64,000 nucleotides of DNA from Echinostoma caproni (Eukaryota > Platyhelminthes > Trematoda > Plagiorchiida > Echinostomatidae), in assembly GCA_900618425.1 (NCBI GenBank), contig UZAN01039462.1, positions 94,434-158,433 of the forward strand, written 5' to 3'. Positions 47,813 through 59,627 of the stretch are shown in pieces. Each line of letters begins with the position of its first letter. Position 1 is the stretch's first letter. The notes under the pieces are model-generated. The model had not been told where the DNA came from, did not search any database, and saw only the letters and a program-made list of their open reading frames with translations. Position numbers and translations under genes: made by a program.

Positions 47813-48003
47813 AAACTCCCCTTGTATCTCGTAGGTTGGATATTGAACTAAAACAAAATTGCGGTGCGTCATGGAAACTGATATTTCGAAATTGCAATTA
47901 ATCTGTTGAATTTGAGCACAAATGCACGGGACAGTATTAAATGGTGTCCAAAACCATTGAATGTTATCTCCCGGTAAATTCCATAACATTAATTGCATTT
48001 CTG
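47813..48003 (-). CDS. candidate internal exon, minus strand
   Basis: A very good acceptor (TATTCTGTTTGTAG) and a fair donor (GAGTTT|GTAAAC) enclose 191 nt in phase 1 to 0. The peptide is balanced: EMQLMLWNLPGDNIQWFW, FNTVPCICAQIQQINCNFE and SMTHRNFVLVQYPTYEIQ. It lies just downstream, on the same strand, of a transposase HTH remnant. It does not look like transposase to me. The protein is not recognised. Confidence 0.38.
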
Positions 48004-48229
48004 CTACAAACAGAATAGAAGACCGATCCGCTGAGGTCCTAATCATGCGATCGTTGTTCCACCCGCACTCCTACATCGATGAATTTTGCGTAAATCTAAC
48101 GTTTGACTACAGAGAAAAATCTGGTCAATAGGATTGCATGAAAGTGAATTATTCTAATTGAGCTCGGATAACTGTGTCTAGTGCCCGTAAAAGTACCAAC
48201 GGCTAGGCGAAATTCATCGGTCACTTTAA

Positions 48230-48383
48230 AAAACCCACTTGCCGTCTGAGAGATCGCGATCAGACGTTTCAGGGCTTGGCCAATTTCGAAAACAGATTTG
48301 CCACTAATGTGATTGCGGAAAATGTTGCACCTTTCCGTTTCTGATAACTTTTTCAACTTGAGGTGATTTCCTTTACAAGGCAC
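48230..48383 (-). mobile_element. Tc1/Tc3-type transposase HTH remnant
   Basis: On the minus strand it reads KLKKLSETERCNIFRNHISG, KSVFEIGQALKR and then a decayed SQTASGFFK. This matches the N-terminal HTH pattern of Tc3-like transposases (LS..ER..I....G.S..EI...L.RS...I...L). Only this end is visible. Whether it comes from the same family as the 6.8-7.2 kb fragment cannot be judged. Confidence 0.5.
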
Positions 48384-48689
48384 TTCATATTTTCAAAGAA
48401 AAACAACTGTGTTACTATGTATACGAAATTACTCAAATGTTTTTTCTTAGTGCTCCAGCAAAGCAATTTTTTAAAAACGCAGCGAAAAACGATGACGACA
48501 ACGTTTATGATCATGTTGGCAGTTCATTGTGTGAAAACGTTTTGTGATGTATCAGGAAGTTTTTCATTTTCAGGTTGTACAACCATTATTCATGCATTTT
48601 GCTGCACTGGTTTTGATTACCATCTTTTGGCTGTCTAGTTGGATGAACAACGCGAGAAAGACAGGAAGGTTGAAATTATAGTAGGATAG

Positions 48690-49960
48690 AAAATGGAGAA
48701 TTTCTGTGAACTAAGGAGGCAAAGAAATAGGGAAGATACAAAAACATCACTGTTTACGACACTCAACCACATCACCATCAGTTGCCATCATCTCGAGGTT
48801 TCCAGTCAGCATGCCTAACGGGACCAGTGTGACCCAGTCCCCTGTTTAAATTTCTCTTATTCTCGTGGCTTTCTTCCACTCACTCAATGCCTCGGCGAAC
48901 ATCGCTCACCGTGGCAACCTATTTAGTGACATTCGTAACGCATGCCTCAAACAACGCAATCTAAAACGGTCGACCACTTGCTCTAGTGGGCCATCGCGAT
49001 CAACTGAAACTTCATCTCTAACCTCAACATTGCTCGTGCGGTTGCCCTACCAGAGTCGTGCAATGCTGCGTAGACAACGGTACTAAATCACGGACAGTCT
49101 TCCTTAGCCTGTCTTGCCAATGGCCTAGTTTCTACACCCTATACCATGACTGGTCAAACTGCCGCGGCATAGACTCGATCCTTCACAGACAGCCGAATGT
49201 ATTGACTGCCCTCCAGATGCCTGAAGTTGACAAATCTCAACCAAGCCTTCTGTATGTGAGCTGACAGTTCATCTGTGATGCGTCCGTCAGGTCAGATGTA
49301 GCTGCCTAATTAACAAAACGTATCCACTTGCTTTTTTACGTCCCCAGTTAGAATGGGGTTGGTTGCTGGATCAACCTAGTGTTGTAGTAACATTTCACAC
49401 TTTGAACGTGCAAAATGCATACCGAATATGGGTACGCTGGTACTCATGCTGTCCAGAAAAGCATGCAACTTACCTGGATCTTCACTTAGCAGCACAATGT
49501 CGTCTGCGTACCACAGATCAGACAGTCTTCCACCTGGAATTAAATTGATTCCGCAATCCTCGCACGAGGATAGCGCTGTTTGCATAATCAAATCTATAAC
49601 AAAGTTTGGGATAGACGGAGAGACAGGGCAGGACTCGTCTTCGGCTATTAGTATAAAGGGATTGTAATAATGAAATTTACTTCTCGGGCACACCCTTCGG
49701 AGAAAGGCAGCGTCAGAGTTTAGAGCGGTCGACTGAGTCGAATGCCTTATTCAAATCGGGAAAAAAACAGAGATGATGGGTCGACGAGGAGAATGTTGGT
49801 GCTCCATATCGGGAAGCAAACACTGTCAATATATCAAGCGGTGAACAAAAAGAGAACCTGATCAATAAAGCCAACTGTACGATTGTCAGATTACTGCATA
49901 CGAGATCTAGGCTCAGGTTTTCAGTGAGACTCTCGGCGGATAAAACGGAAATCCATGTGG
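48690..49960 (-). mobile_element. non-LTR retrotransposon, RT and C-terminal half (RTE-like)
   Basis: On the minus strand, DLNKAFDSVDRSKL (motif A) is near 49740. It is followed by FVIDLIMQTALSSCEDCG and SDLWYADDIVLLSEDPGKL, where YADD is the catalytic motif C. After that come HFARSKCEMLL, SYI.PDGRITDELSAHIQKA, RVYAAAV, RCLRSIARLW, RFRLRCLRHALRMSLNRLPR and EWKKATR, the usual order to the end of the ORF. Frame shifts, stops and loss of the motif B region show it is inactive. It extends the same part seen in the copies at 2.4 and 20.9 kb. Confidence 0.9.
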
Positions 49961-51347
49961 CTTATTGCAAAATGTGGTTCACTACATGATGTACCCGATA
50001 AATTAGATAAGCAGAGTTTAATAAATGCCTGCATGCGGATGGAAGCAGACCATGGTTGTCATTACGTGCATGAGCATCTTTACCACAGAAAGATGAGCTG
50101 ACCAGCTCAAAGAACTGTAACGAACAGGGAATTAAAACTCTCACATTTTGCAATTCGTTTGCTTTATCACCAATCTACTGATGCTGCTTTCTCAGTGGCA
50201 GGTGATCAAATGACGCATATTAAAACAACTGAAGAAATAGAAAGCAGTAATGTCAGTGTTTTTCGGATAAAATTCGTGAATCACACATAATTCCAGTTAG
50301 ATCCTCTTGAAGTAGCAGCAAAGCACTTCCAGGTTGCCTCTTATCCGCTAGTTCGTCCTTCTGAGGACGTGTCCGTACGCGATCTGCACAATTCACATGT
50401 CAAATTTACATAGAATTTTAGATTCGATATCGACCACCACCAGCAGCATTCACAAACGTCAAACAAGGATGCATTCTGCGTTAAAAGGATGCTCGAGACT
50501 TATTGACATGCAATCAGAAATCGGATAGCTTATGCATATTTACGGTAACCGTACACGGGATAGGATCGAACCGAACACAAAAACCTGAATGGTTTATGGA
50601 AAACAATGTTCACAGTGTTCAAACGTCCAACCTTCCAGAAGTGCCATTTGTATGTAGTTAGCATTCGCCTAAAAGCTTAGCAATATGGTTTTCTGTCAAC
50701 AAAAGGCGGATGCGGTTTGAGAAGTGAATCCTTGATACGATTCATGCATTATCTGAGAACGTATATAGTTGAGTTTTCTTACAGATATTTCCAAAACTAA
50801 TTTCAATAGAAATTGGTAATTTGAAAGAAGGATGTCTCATTAATGAAAACCGTGTCAATGGTAAACAAGTTTCTTTCTTCTCGGGCTTTCCAAACCAGAA
50901 CAAAAACAGTGTAGCTTTCGAATGATGAGTGTGAACAAATCTTTTCATAAACATATAACGTCTTCAATAACCAGGGTGACTTGCCCTGGTACCCTGATTG
51001 ATCCTACAGTTTTTGATCAAACTTCTTCAACACCCTAACTTTCGTCACAATTTTTACTCCTTAGGCTTTCGCGCCTCGTGCATGAGATTGCATATGATCT
51101 GGACATCATCAAATGGGACAAATATGTACTAATATCCACATAAATGCTTTTTTCCACGATGCTTCAAAGACAACAAAGTGTCCCATTTCACACTTTTGAC
51201 GAGGGTTGCTAGTGCATTAGTTGTGGGATAAAAAAGCCTCAGTAAAAAGCGTAATTTACTGTCAGTTAGAGAATCTGGTATCAAACTTCATACAGGCATT
51301 TTTCTTCCATTTTGTCAGTAATCTATTCTTCTTTGTTTAGTTCGAAC
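49961..51347. other. no firm gene; ambiguous minus-strand frames near 50.8 kb
   Basis: At 50742-50960 two minus-strand frames are both open and protein-like. One contains VFVLVWKAREERNLFTIDT, the other ends at a GTAAGA donor. I cannot choose between them, so I do not call an exon. Confidence 0.28.
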
Positions 51348-51468
51348 CATTGAAGGCAGTCGTTTGTGCACGGAGTCCACCAAGCCCACTTTCAAGCAGT
51401 ATTTGCCAGTTTCCGCTAGTACATACCACACTTTGGCCAGCGTCGAGGTAGACAGCATAACCTCGTTT
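51348..51468 (-). CDS. candidate exon, minus strand
   Basis: The acceptor TCGCCTTATTTCAG opens a phase 0 frame: KRGYAVYLDAGQSVVCTSG, NWQILLESGLGGLRAQTTAF. It ends at AATG|GTTCGA in phase 1, with a stop two codons further. A second frame over the same bases (MLSTSTLAKVWYVLAETGK) is also open to a stop, so the reading frame is not settled. No family recognised. Confidence 0.33.
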
Positions 51469-52453
51469 CTGAAATAAGGCGAAGTTTTCTGTTCCACTCA
51501 AATGTCAACGACTGAGCGGTAATTGAATGAAATGGACATTGAACGTAACCCATCCAGAAACCATATATAAGTAAAAAAACAATATTTGATGATATCTAAC
51601 TGTTTTCGACTACCAATCTCATGCGAGAAGACATACTAAACTTTATCTGGGAAAATATGGCTTCTGTGATTGCACTTCGGGGGTGACTGCTATCAAAAAC
51701 CTGTCTTATCAATGCCNGTGTGACATGTACGAAAGCTTACCAATAAGGCGCTCAGCTGCCTTCCAAATTAAGCTAATATTTTCCAAAGCGGTGGCGTTGG
51801 AAGATTGCGGATAATCCGCCCAGACCAATCTTTGTATTGGTTATTTGTAACATTTCGCATCGGCGTTTGAATTCATCCATCGTCTTGCTTTGAAGTAAGC
51901 CATCTCCTCCCTATTTGGTTCATTATTTGATGGAAGCATTACGATATTTGATTCAAATCGAAGCACTTGAACAAGACAGTAACTGAGTCATCGGATTTAC
52001 TCGCCACTTGAATGTGTTGCTCCTCAGCTTCACCTGTATCCCGAAAATCGTTGAATCTTTCATTTGGTTAGGGCATGGTGACACTCAAGGTCAACGTTCT
52101 AAAGTCAACTTTATAGTTATATCGGATAATACAGTAATGGATATTCCACAACATCCAATTACTTCATGTTATTGAAGTTCAGTAAATTTTTAATGAAAGC
52201 TAACGTGTTTGGGGTACATTAGTTGTTTGGGTTGTCAGATTCATTTAAGTACGAGGATATCGGAATCGCTTGACTTGTGGCAACAAAAACATCTGTGACG
52301 CCAGTCACCATTTATCTACACTAGAGGTTCCATTTGTTTAGCCAGAATTTCTTCATTCAAACATTTGTTTGATTTCGCGAAGTTTTACCCGAGTTATCCT
52401 TTGCAATGTAAGTGCTATTGTGATAAAGCGTGGTCACGTTTACCATCATCTAG
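51469..52453. other. no firm gene
   Basis: A short plus-strand exon is possible at 52345-52409 (acceptor TTTGTTTAGCCAG, donor GCAAT|GTAAGT). Its frame cannot be fixed. One N lies near 51718. Confidence 0.3.
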
Positions 52454-52545
52454 AAATGGCGCACGACGTGTTTGTGCTAACGGGGAACTAGTCCGCAAAC
52501 AGGATCATGAGCGCGACAGACAAAATACTGCGATTGAAATAGATG
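52454..52545 (+). CDS. candidate internal exon, plus strand
   Basis: The acceptor ACCATCATCTAG and the donor AGATG|GTATGT enclose 92 nt in phase 2 to 1. The other two frames contain stops. The peptide reads NGARRVCANGELVRKQDHE and DRQNTAIEID, polar and charged. No partner exon is in matching phase nearby. The protein is not recognised. Confidence 0.38.
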
Positions 52546-54512
52546 GTATGTTGAGCAAATATTGTTTCCTCGCAAATATTTACCATCAACTCGGTTGGGA
52601 TGATAATGGTGATTGAAACTTGGTACACAGTTTTGCTTCGCTAGTGTCTGGGGCCAAATGTGTGACTGACGTATAGCTTAACACAACCTGATGCGGGTAA
52701 TTTGTTCTCCAAATTACATATGACTTTACTAGCTAATTCACAGTTATCGCTGTAAAGTACAATCTGTTTTTACCAAATTATCACATATTCCAACATATAC
52801 CATTCCGGAAATCCGTTTGATGTTCAAAGAAATGTGCTTTCATATTTTTATTGTTCATTAATTGCTAATAATTTCATATTGATTCACCTGCCCATAAACT
52901 GCGGTCTCAGATAACAAACATTGGTGCAGTGTTATTTTAATTGCTTGTCCATTGGATGGTCTACGAATGGTCCTCTGTGTCGTCCTTATCGACTATGTCT
53001 GGTAAAGGTACTTGGTGAGTCATTATGCTTAACCTTACTCCTTATGCGCTTAAATCTCTCACTTGGAGATATAAATCCCACAACGGTAGTGATGTAGAGC
53101 ATTTGTTGTAGCTTGTGTTTTCCTGCGGTCCACGGCACGCCTGGATTCTTTTTACCTTTGGGGCAACTAAAGTATAGTGGGTTTTAGTGCGCCCTATGTT
53201 AACTTAATGTAATCCGTCTGTTTCCAATTTAACTTTAACATTTTCCTGATTTTCCTGTGTTTGACGGTTTAATTTTGTTTCGATACCTATTTCTTGAGTA
53301 TTTTGGTACCACCTAGTTCATGGACTTTTGTTTTTTTCTCAGGAAGGAGCAGTTTCTCCCTTTTTTCAAGCGACTCTCTCTTGATTCCCCTCAGATTCTT
53401 CCGTTATACAAAACTCAACTTAGTCTACCCAAGGAATACAGTATCCTTGTCCGGAGTGGGTCTTCCACTCTGTCGTTGGCACTTCGATCCCTGTTCTGTG
53501 TTGAGCAGTCCGGTTTGACTTGGCCCCGTCCCTAGCTCATAGTTACCAAGCTTTAACTGATTTCACTTCATCCAATAGGGATATTTCATAATTTTCCATT
53601 TTCTTCCTTTTGAAGAAACGTTTGCACACCGCTAATACTGTCGATTTGATGTCTATTCCACTCTCATTTGCTTAGGGAACCCGGTCACAGCGGTTGATTC
53701 GCTACAATAAAGGACTACGAAATCGGCAAATTATACCGTTACCTTAGCCAAATGACTGTGAGGGAGTGAAAATGTCTAACATTCCATTGACATTATAAAT
53801 CGAATTTTGCACAAAACGCTGCAGCTAGTCAACGATGGTTGGAGATCAATGGAAACAGTATCGAATGGTCACGTAGGCGGGGATTATATACAGCACCGAG
53901 CACAGTGGTTTGTGATCATTATCACTCCGTGGTTTCTAGTTAAGCTTACTTAAGTAAAATGGAATAAATACTGTGTTCAATATCACAAATACTACGGGTA
54001 CATTAAAACTCAGAAATCGTTCACTTGGGAGAGGTGGAAACAGTCTAAGTATCAGTTTGAAATTCCCCGCTCAAACTGGGATAATTCAATTATTTGGCAT
54101 GAATTTAATCACATCTGCTATTTTAAACCAACACAAATCATTGTAAATTCGTGAGTGTTATTGTAAATAAAAAAGTTAAAGAGTGAAGTATTTCGTTCAC
54201 TATCTGACTCAAATTGATCAACCGTGGTAGTTTTATGGGAGTTCAAGTGTGAATGAAATGAAAATACATCGAGAACGTGTGAAGTTTAGAAGTCTTGATA
54301 ATGCAAATATTCGGTTGACCATATTTTTAGGGAAGTGTCACATGCGCTTTACTACTCTGAATAAATGAATGCGTAAAAGGTGCATTTTAGTTTTTAATGT
54401 AATAGATTAAATAGAAATGGATAGGTTTCTACATCAAAACGCTCATCTATCAGCAACATGTGGTTGTACAGTAAAAACGCTTAATCTCCATGAATTCTTA
54501 CACTGTTCTTAG
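52546..54512. other. no supported gene
   Basis: The stretch around 53290-53540 is pyrimidine-rich on the plus strand, which keeps two frames open by composition. I do not call it coding. Confidence 0.32.
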
Positions 54513-54632
54513 CGACGCAAATCGCGTGTTGCTCATAATTATCAGTAGTGTTAAAGACTGTTTTTATGATGTTTCTCTTGTTGAAGTACCAGTATTACAA
54601 TATACCGGAGGGAAATACCAGTGTAGTGCTAG
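54513..54632 (+). CDS. candidate exon with an Ig-like strand F motif
   Basis: The acceptor CACTGTTCTTAG and the donor GCTAG|GTTCAA enclose 120 nt in phase 2 to 2. It reads NRVLLIIISSVKDCFYDV and then VLQYTGGKYQCSAR. The GKYQCSA element resembles the Y-x-C of an Ig-like domain, with a preceding L-x-I strand. An extracellular Ig-like module is an inference only. A second open frame overlaps it. Confidence 0.33.
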
Positions 54633-55661
54633 GTTCAACGCATTCTCTAATAAATGCATTCAAATCCAGCGTAGCATATTGTGCACTTCGCTTTATTAAT
54701 AATCTAGCGTTCTGGTTAATAGATACCTCATACTGATCGGTGAGAACTTGATATTAGAAATCAAAAATCGAAGTGACCTAATTTAGAAAATCCGAAAATG
54801 ATCAAGTGTCCTGAGTTTGGGTTTATGAAATTAGATAGGTCTTTTTCATGTATCGGTGACAAATGGAATAAACGAATCCCTCATGGCAGTGATAGAAATC
54901 ATAAATTGGCGAATTCCATAATCTTAAATCGGGTTAGATGATAAAGTACTGTAAATGATGTGTGGCGAAGAGACTCATTAAGTTTCGAGCACTTTGGATT
55001 TTCTCCGAGGCTATCGTGGGAAGTTTGTTTGGTATATTGTTATGAACATTTATCCTCGGGATGGTTAATCTGAGGTATGTGCAAGCATCTTGAGAAACTG
55101 CGATTGTAGTTTTATTTATTTTATCACTCGGAATGCTTATTTTTGATTAATTAGAATCATTTTTGGATGCACATTCACAAATATTTTGGATTGTTGATTT
55201 CTTTCAATCACGAATCACAAGCTCGTTCAGATTGCTTCCTCAATAACGTTTCATGTGGTTGTAAAACCATCTTCTGTTTCCTTTATCTCTTATCAATAAG
55301 TTGTTTAAATTCGGCGTTGACATGTAAATATCATAATTGTTGTTCCACCCTGATTTGCGCAGGCAGCTATTATCAACCCTAAAACGCTCGTATTCACAGT
55401 TGTATGGGGAGAACTAGCAATCTGCTGGATAGGATTCACAGGCATTCAGTCTATCATTAACCAAATTTGAATGAACTCGGAAGATAGATCTTTCCCTTTA
55501 TTTGTGTTCCTGTTATTACCATGGTATCTGTGCCCCACCTGCCAAACATCGAATATACGAGTCTCACGTGATCGCTCATCACGCTATTCAAATTGTTAAC
55601 CAGTTTACTAAGTTTTTGGACAACCTTTCAAAGCACGAAACTCTCTCTTTATTTATTGCAG
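54633..55661. other. no firm gene
   Basis: A frame at 55502-55661 is open and protein-like (VIAHHAIQIVNQFTKFLDNL), but it runs into the CT-rich acceptor of the next exon. I treat it as intron. Confidence 0.28.
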
Positions 55662-55756
55662 GTCGGAAACAAAACCATCTACTTGTGATTTTTGACATCA
55701 GAGTCATCGAAAAACGTTTAATTACACCTCGAAGATTATTTATTGTGCCAGTTTGA
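55662..55756 (+). CDS. candidate terminal exon, plus strand
   Basis: A very strong acceptor (TCTTTATTTATTGCAG) opens a phase 1 frame reading KQNHLLVIFDIRVIEKRLI and then PRRLFIVPV before a stop. It is short but strongly protein-like. Whether it belongs with the exons at 52454 and 54513 is unknown. Confidence 0.36.
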
Positions 55757-57396
55757 TCATTTAACATTCGAGTAATACTCTCTTTTTTACCTCACAGTGT
55801 GCTGGTGTTGACCAATCGGCATCAAAGTTTCGCAAATGTATCGGCTATGCCTGTTGAACCTGGAACCATCACCGTTACTGGTTTGTGTTCATTTATGATC
55901 GTATTTGTGAGCTGGTATCAGTGGTAATCTATGAAATTTGAATATGATGTTATACGGAATTTTACGAAATATGTGAAACTCTGCAAACAGCCGGATTGTT
56001 GGTTCCAACCTAAACAATTTCATTTTGAAGGATAAATCACATGACCAAATAACTATCCCAAGAACTTCGGATAGCAGCATTCTCATGAGAATGACACTTC
56101 TTGCATCAATGCTGTTGACGTCCAATTTTGCAAAGGTTTCAGTCAGGAATATTAATAAATTATCCTGCACTTTTTCTATTACAGCCTGAATTAATCAACG
56201 TTTAGCTAATAATAGAAAGCCACTTGGGCCTTTCAGAGTTCCAGCACATTTCTGTTTCCCGCAACATTGCAATCACTTCAAGTCTATTTTGTAGTATCAG
56301 CTACACCGTACCAATCGTCTTGTGATGCGGTTGTTACACAAGAAAGCACTCACCTTACGAAAGTATAAAAGCCAGTCTGGCACTGGTATTGTGGTGTACT
56401 ATTCCTATTTGTGAGCAGTTCATGTATACCCGGAAGCTCTTATTGAATTTCCGAGGAATTCGTGGATGGATGAAAGGTTTTACTTCTGTGAGTCTTGGAA
56501 GTTCGCATTTACTGCCGTGTAGTTCAATTTACCTTCCTCTGTGCTTTAGGAATTTGAAGACGTTTTCCAAGTGAGACATTTGTTATAGGTACGCCAAGTC
56601 ACCGATACTTTTACCGTTATTCATCACAAATAATCTCTTCATCCATGCAATATTTTGTAGATTTCTAACACTACAATATATGTTTGTTTCAGATTGTATT
56701 GAATTGCTATTTATTGCTATTCAGACCCGATTCCGGAAATTAAACAAAACATGTCATTAGAACCAGCTTGATTACATTTGGAGAGGGGCAGTCGTTTTAA
56801 TTCTACGTATTCAGATGCTTTATAAACCGCTCAAATGGTTAGACATTCGTTCATAAGACAAACCCTTTCATTCCAATGCAATATGACGCAGTCATCCCTG
56901 TGCCTCGTACATTAAACAGTTTTAGATTTCTGGCAGACGTGTCAATTTTCTGGTTGTGCTTCGAATGATGAATTACGGTTCATTAGAAATCTTAGCTTAT
57001 TTTGGTTGATGAACGCATATCTAAATCAATATGGCTCTACCCGGAGGTTCAAAAAGACCGACTGATACCAATCGTAACTTGATATTCATCATGCAACTGA
57101 ACACTAGATCAACAAATGGAAGCTGCCACCTTAATTGCAATCATGCCAGGGTACAACAGAGTAATCATCGTTACGAAGTTCAGTAGGCAGTGATGTGTAA
57201 CACATTTCGCGCGTACCGAACCCGGTATATTGTACTAATCCCGTTCTCAAAACGGTTATCCTCATTGGGCATCGGATTCTAGGAGTAATTAAAACAGTGC
57301 AATGAATGCCAAAATTTAACGACTATCTTTGTATGGAAGGAACGGGTTGTCACAACCGTTTGTCAAAAAATATCTGTATATGAATATATTAACTCA
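55757..57396. other. no supported gene
   Basis: Chance open frames only. A minus-strand frame at 55889-56170 has no splice sites I trust. Confidence 0.35.
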
Positions 57397-57578
57397 TCAC
57401 TCGGACCCCTTCAGGGATGCCCCAAATTGATCATCTTCAACTTGTTGTTCGCTCTCCTCATTAGCATGTCTTGATGAACAATAAGACCAAGAAGAGATGG
57501 GCTCATGTGAGCCATTTGAGTCGCAAAGCAGTCCGGCGCATGTGTGGTGAACACGTACAAATAAATGGCGGACATGCA
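57397..57578 (-). CDS. candidate terminal exon with acidic tail (gene B)
   Basis: On the minus strand, TAATTTTGATATAG opens a phase 1 frame reading HVRHLFVRVHHTCAGLLC, NGSHEPISSWSYCSSRH and an acidic end, EESEQQVEDDQFGASLKGSE, at a stop. The phase fits the exon at 58425-58691. The acidic, low-complexity tail is typical of a cytoplasmic C-terminus. The protein is not recognised. Confidence 0.42.
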
Positions 57579-58424
57579 CTATATCAAAATTATACTAAAC
57601 GGTAGAACAGATTGTTTCGCATGAAGTGAAGTCACTTACCTTATTACTTAGAAAACCATGACATATCATGTTCGCATAACCAAGCCAAATGTGACATGTT
57701 TTGGTGTAGCACTAAGGGTACGGTTGAGCCAAGTACAAAGTAGTTGCCGATATGTGAAACAAACAGTGAATCCAATTAGATAGTGGAGATCAAAGACTTT
57801 CGGGGAATAGACGTAAGCCACTTGTAGATGATTATAAATGCTATAATTTGTAAGCAAGTACAAAATATAAATTGCAATCAACATATCATAAAAATAAGCA
57901 GAGGGGTAAATTACAATGAACTTACACACATCTCACTGAAAATCTAATTTACGGATTAGGGGAAAAAATGAACGACCAAGGTTTGGAGGTCCATTTCTAT
58001 CAGGTTATATTTTTATCATATACTTGTGGTGTATATATTTCGTTTTGTGCTACAATAGCCATGCTCCGGCAATTGGCGAGTTTGTATTCATCTAGGAGAT
58101 TTCACGTGAAACAAGTTTTCTGTTTGCACATTAGTCACATAAATCCCCCGGTGGAACTAAGCAAATATATTTTATCAGAATTGTACTTCTGTCAAACAGA
58201 GTCTCAATTTTTATGAATCCATATACGATTGTGCGTGCTGCTTCGAGTCCAAATAAATTTGGCTGTCCTGACGCACAGCGGTATTTGAGAAAGAGCTTTG
58301 CATTATATTCTTAAAGCAATATGTATTACACTTTAATTCAATGATGGTGACGAGTAAACTGCGTTCACAAAATGGTTGTCAATTAATCCCGATAATGGTC
58401 TTCCAGTCCCAATGTAAAACTTAC
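57579..58424. other. putative intron of gene B
   Basis: A minus-strand frame at 57666-57850 (IYNHLQVAYVYSPKVFDL, hydrophobic middle) could be an additional exon, but its acceptor phase does not match. A plus-strand frame at 57968-58216 is the alternative. Confidence 0.28.
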
Positions 58425-58691
58425 CCCAAGGTAATCCAAAGCACACAACGTCTACAAGATTACAGTTCAAGTCAAGTTCACAGTATTTGTGTCGTATACT
58501 AAAAGTTTGCCAAAGATAGATTTGGTTTTGTGTATCTGAACTACTTTTTATTGATGGGGCATATTTAGCATTTTTATAAACCCATAGAGTGTGTATTGTA
58601 TATTGGGTATTAATATTCGGGGATTCAGTGTGACGTTCGCCGCATCGTCTGATTTTCAACAGACGACAAAAGACAGGTGAGTGTTTCCACT
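58425..58691 (-). CDS. candidate internal exon (gene B)
   Basis: The acceptor TTGTGCAAACAG and the donor CTTGG|GGTAAGT enclose 267 nt in phase 1 to 1; GTAAGT is a consensus donor. The peptide is cysteine-containing and looks extracellular: HSPVFCRLLKIRRCGERH, INTQYTIHTLWVYKNAKY and KYCELDLNCNLVDVVCFGL. It joins the terminal exon at 57578 in phase. A second acceptor inside it (GTTGAAAATCAG) is an alternative start. Confidence 0.42.
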
Positions 58692-58934
58692 CTGTTTGCA
58701 CAAGGTTCTTTTTTCGTTGCCTAGCATTAGAAAAACTGCATTATAGATGGATATTTTCAGTAGAAGTGCATCCTATAAACGATGGTTCAAATTCATTACA
58801 TTCGATACAATAATCTTAAAACGTTTATCGATCACGGTGCTAAAAATCTAGACCATTGGTTTTCTAGATATCGGTATTATGACCTCAAAACAGTTGCTTG
58901 CGAAGTTGTGGCTTTAGACTAAAATGCGTAAGTG

Positions 58935-59170
58935 ATAGAACTGTTTGTGATAACTGTCAAAGAGCACTGTCTCGTCCTGTTTGGGACTCGTTAGCAGTGC
59001 TCATGTTTTGTGTCCCTGTCAGGACTCGAACCGCAAACAATCGGGTTGGGATTTCAAACCCTCACCTCTGAGTTACACGGCCGACGGTCCCCACCTTGTG
59101 CGAATGGCTCCATCAATTAAAATATCAAGCTTGGGTCAGCCCATTGGATTGTTAAGCGACATCAGGCACT
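58935..59170 (-). repeat. repeat A copy 5, reversed
   Basis: The best-preserved copy. On the minus strand the head CCAATGGGCTGACCCAAG leads to CGCACAAGGTGGGGACCG. An A box region, GTAACTCAGAGGTGAGGG, and a B box, TTTGCGGTTCGAGTCCTG, follow. The tail is AGCACTGCTAACGAGTCCC, then ACAGTGCTCTTTGACAG. It lies between the candidate gene B exons at 58691 and 59427. A plus-strand open frame over it is not a gene. Confidence 0.75.
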
Positions 59171-59426
59171 TTTGATGCTCTTGGCTGTGCCTCTGAACAG
59201 TTGAAAGGGATAATCCAAGTGTGATTCTATAAAATACGTAAGCATACGGATTTATGTTAACGGTTTCTTGAGCGAATAGTCAAGGTTGTGCGCATAGTTC
59301 TGTGGTGGAATTAAAAACGAAAACAACGAAATGTTTAATTCCGTTCCTGTGTATTTTAAACGTACTTAATTTCTGAAAGCTATTTTTTGATGAACACGTT
59401 TTCCCTGAAAGCGCTACCGGCCTTAC

Positions 59427-59627
59427 CTTGATTTTCTGAATAATATTCCAATGTAGAAAACGGTATTCGCGGAAAAATTTCTGTTCAATGTATCGCGTTA
59501 GGTTTAACCTATATAACGTGATCATAGTACAGATGTCTGATTGGTTAATTAAAGCGCAGTTAGTAAGGATGACGGTGGCGAGCAAACAGAGCAAACGAGT
59601 ATGACAATGGTTTTCAAAATACTTCAT
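59427..59627 (-). CDS. candidate first exon with signal-peptide-like start (gene B?)
   Basis: On the minus strand, AGTGAGATCAG lies directly before the ATG, a possible trans-splice site. The frame reads MKYFENHCHTRLLCLLATV and ILTNCALINQSDIC: a hydrophobic core after a rather polar n-region. It continues YIEQKFFREYRFLHWNIIQ and ends at ATCAAG|GTAAGG, a strong donor, in phase 0. The next exon known in this direction (58691) starts in phase 1, so an exon is missed or the genes differ. Confidence 0.36.

Noticed and set aside
49363..49667. Plus-strand open frames over 49.4-49.7 kb
   Set aside because: They are the antisense of the LINE RT, whose YADD motif lies on the minus strand.
53290..53540. 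Two overlapping plus-strand open frames
   Set aside because: The region is pyrimidine-rich, which removes stop codons by composition. There are no splice signals.
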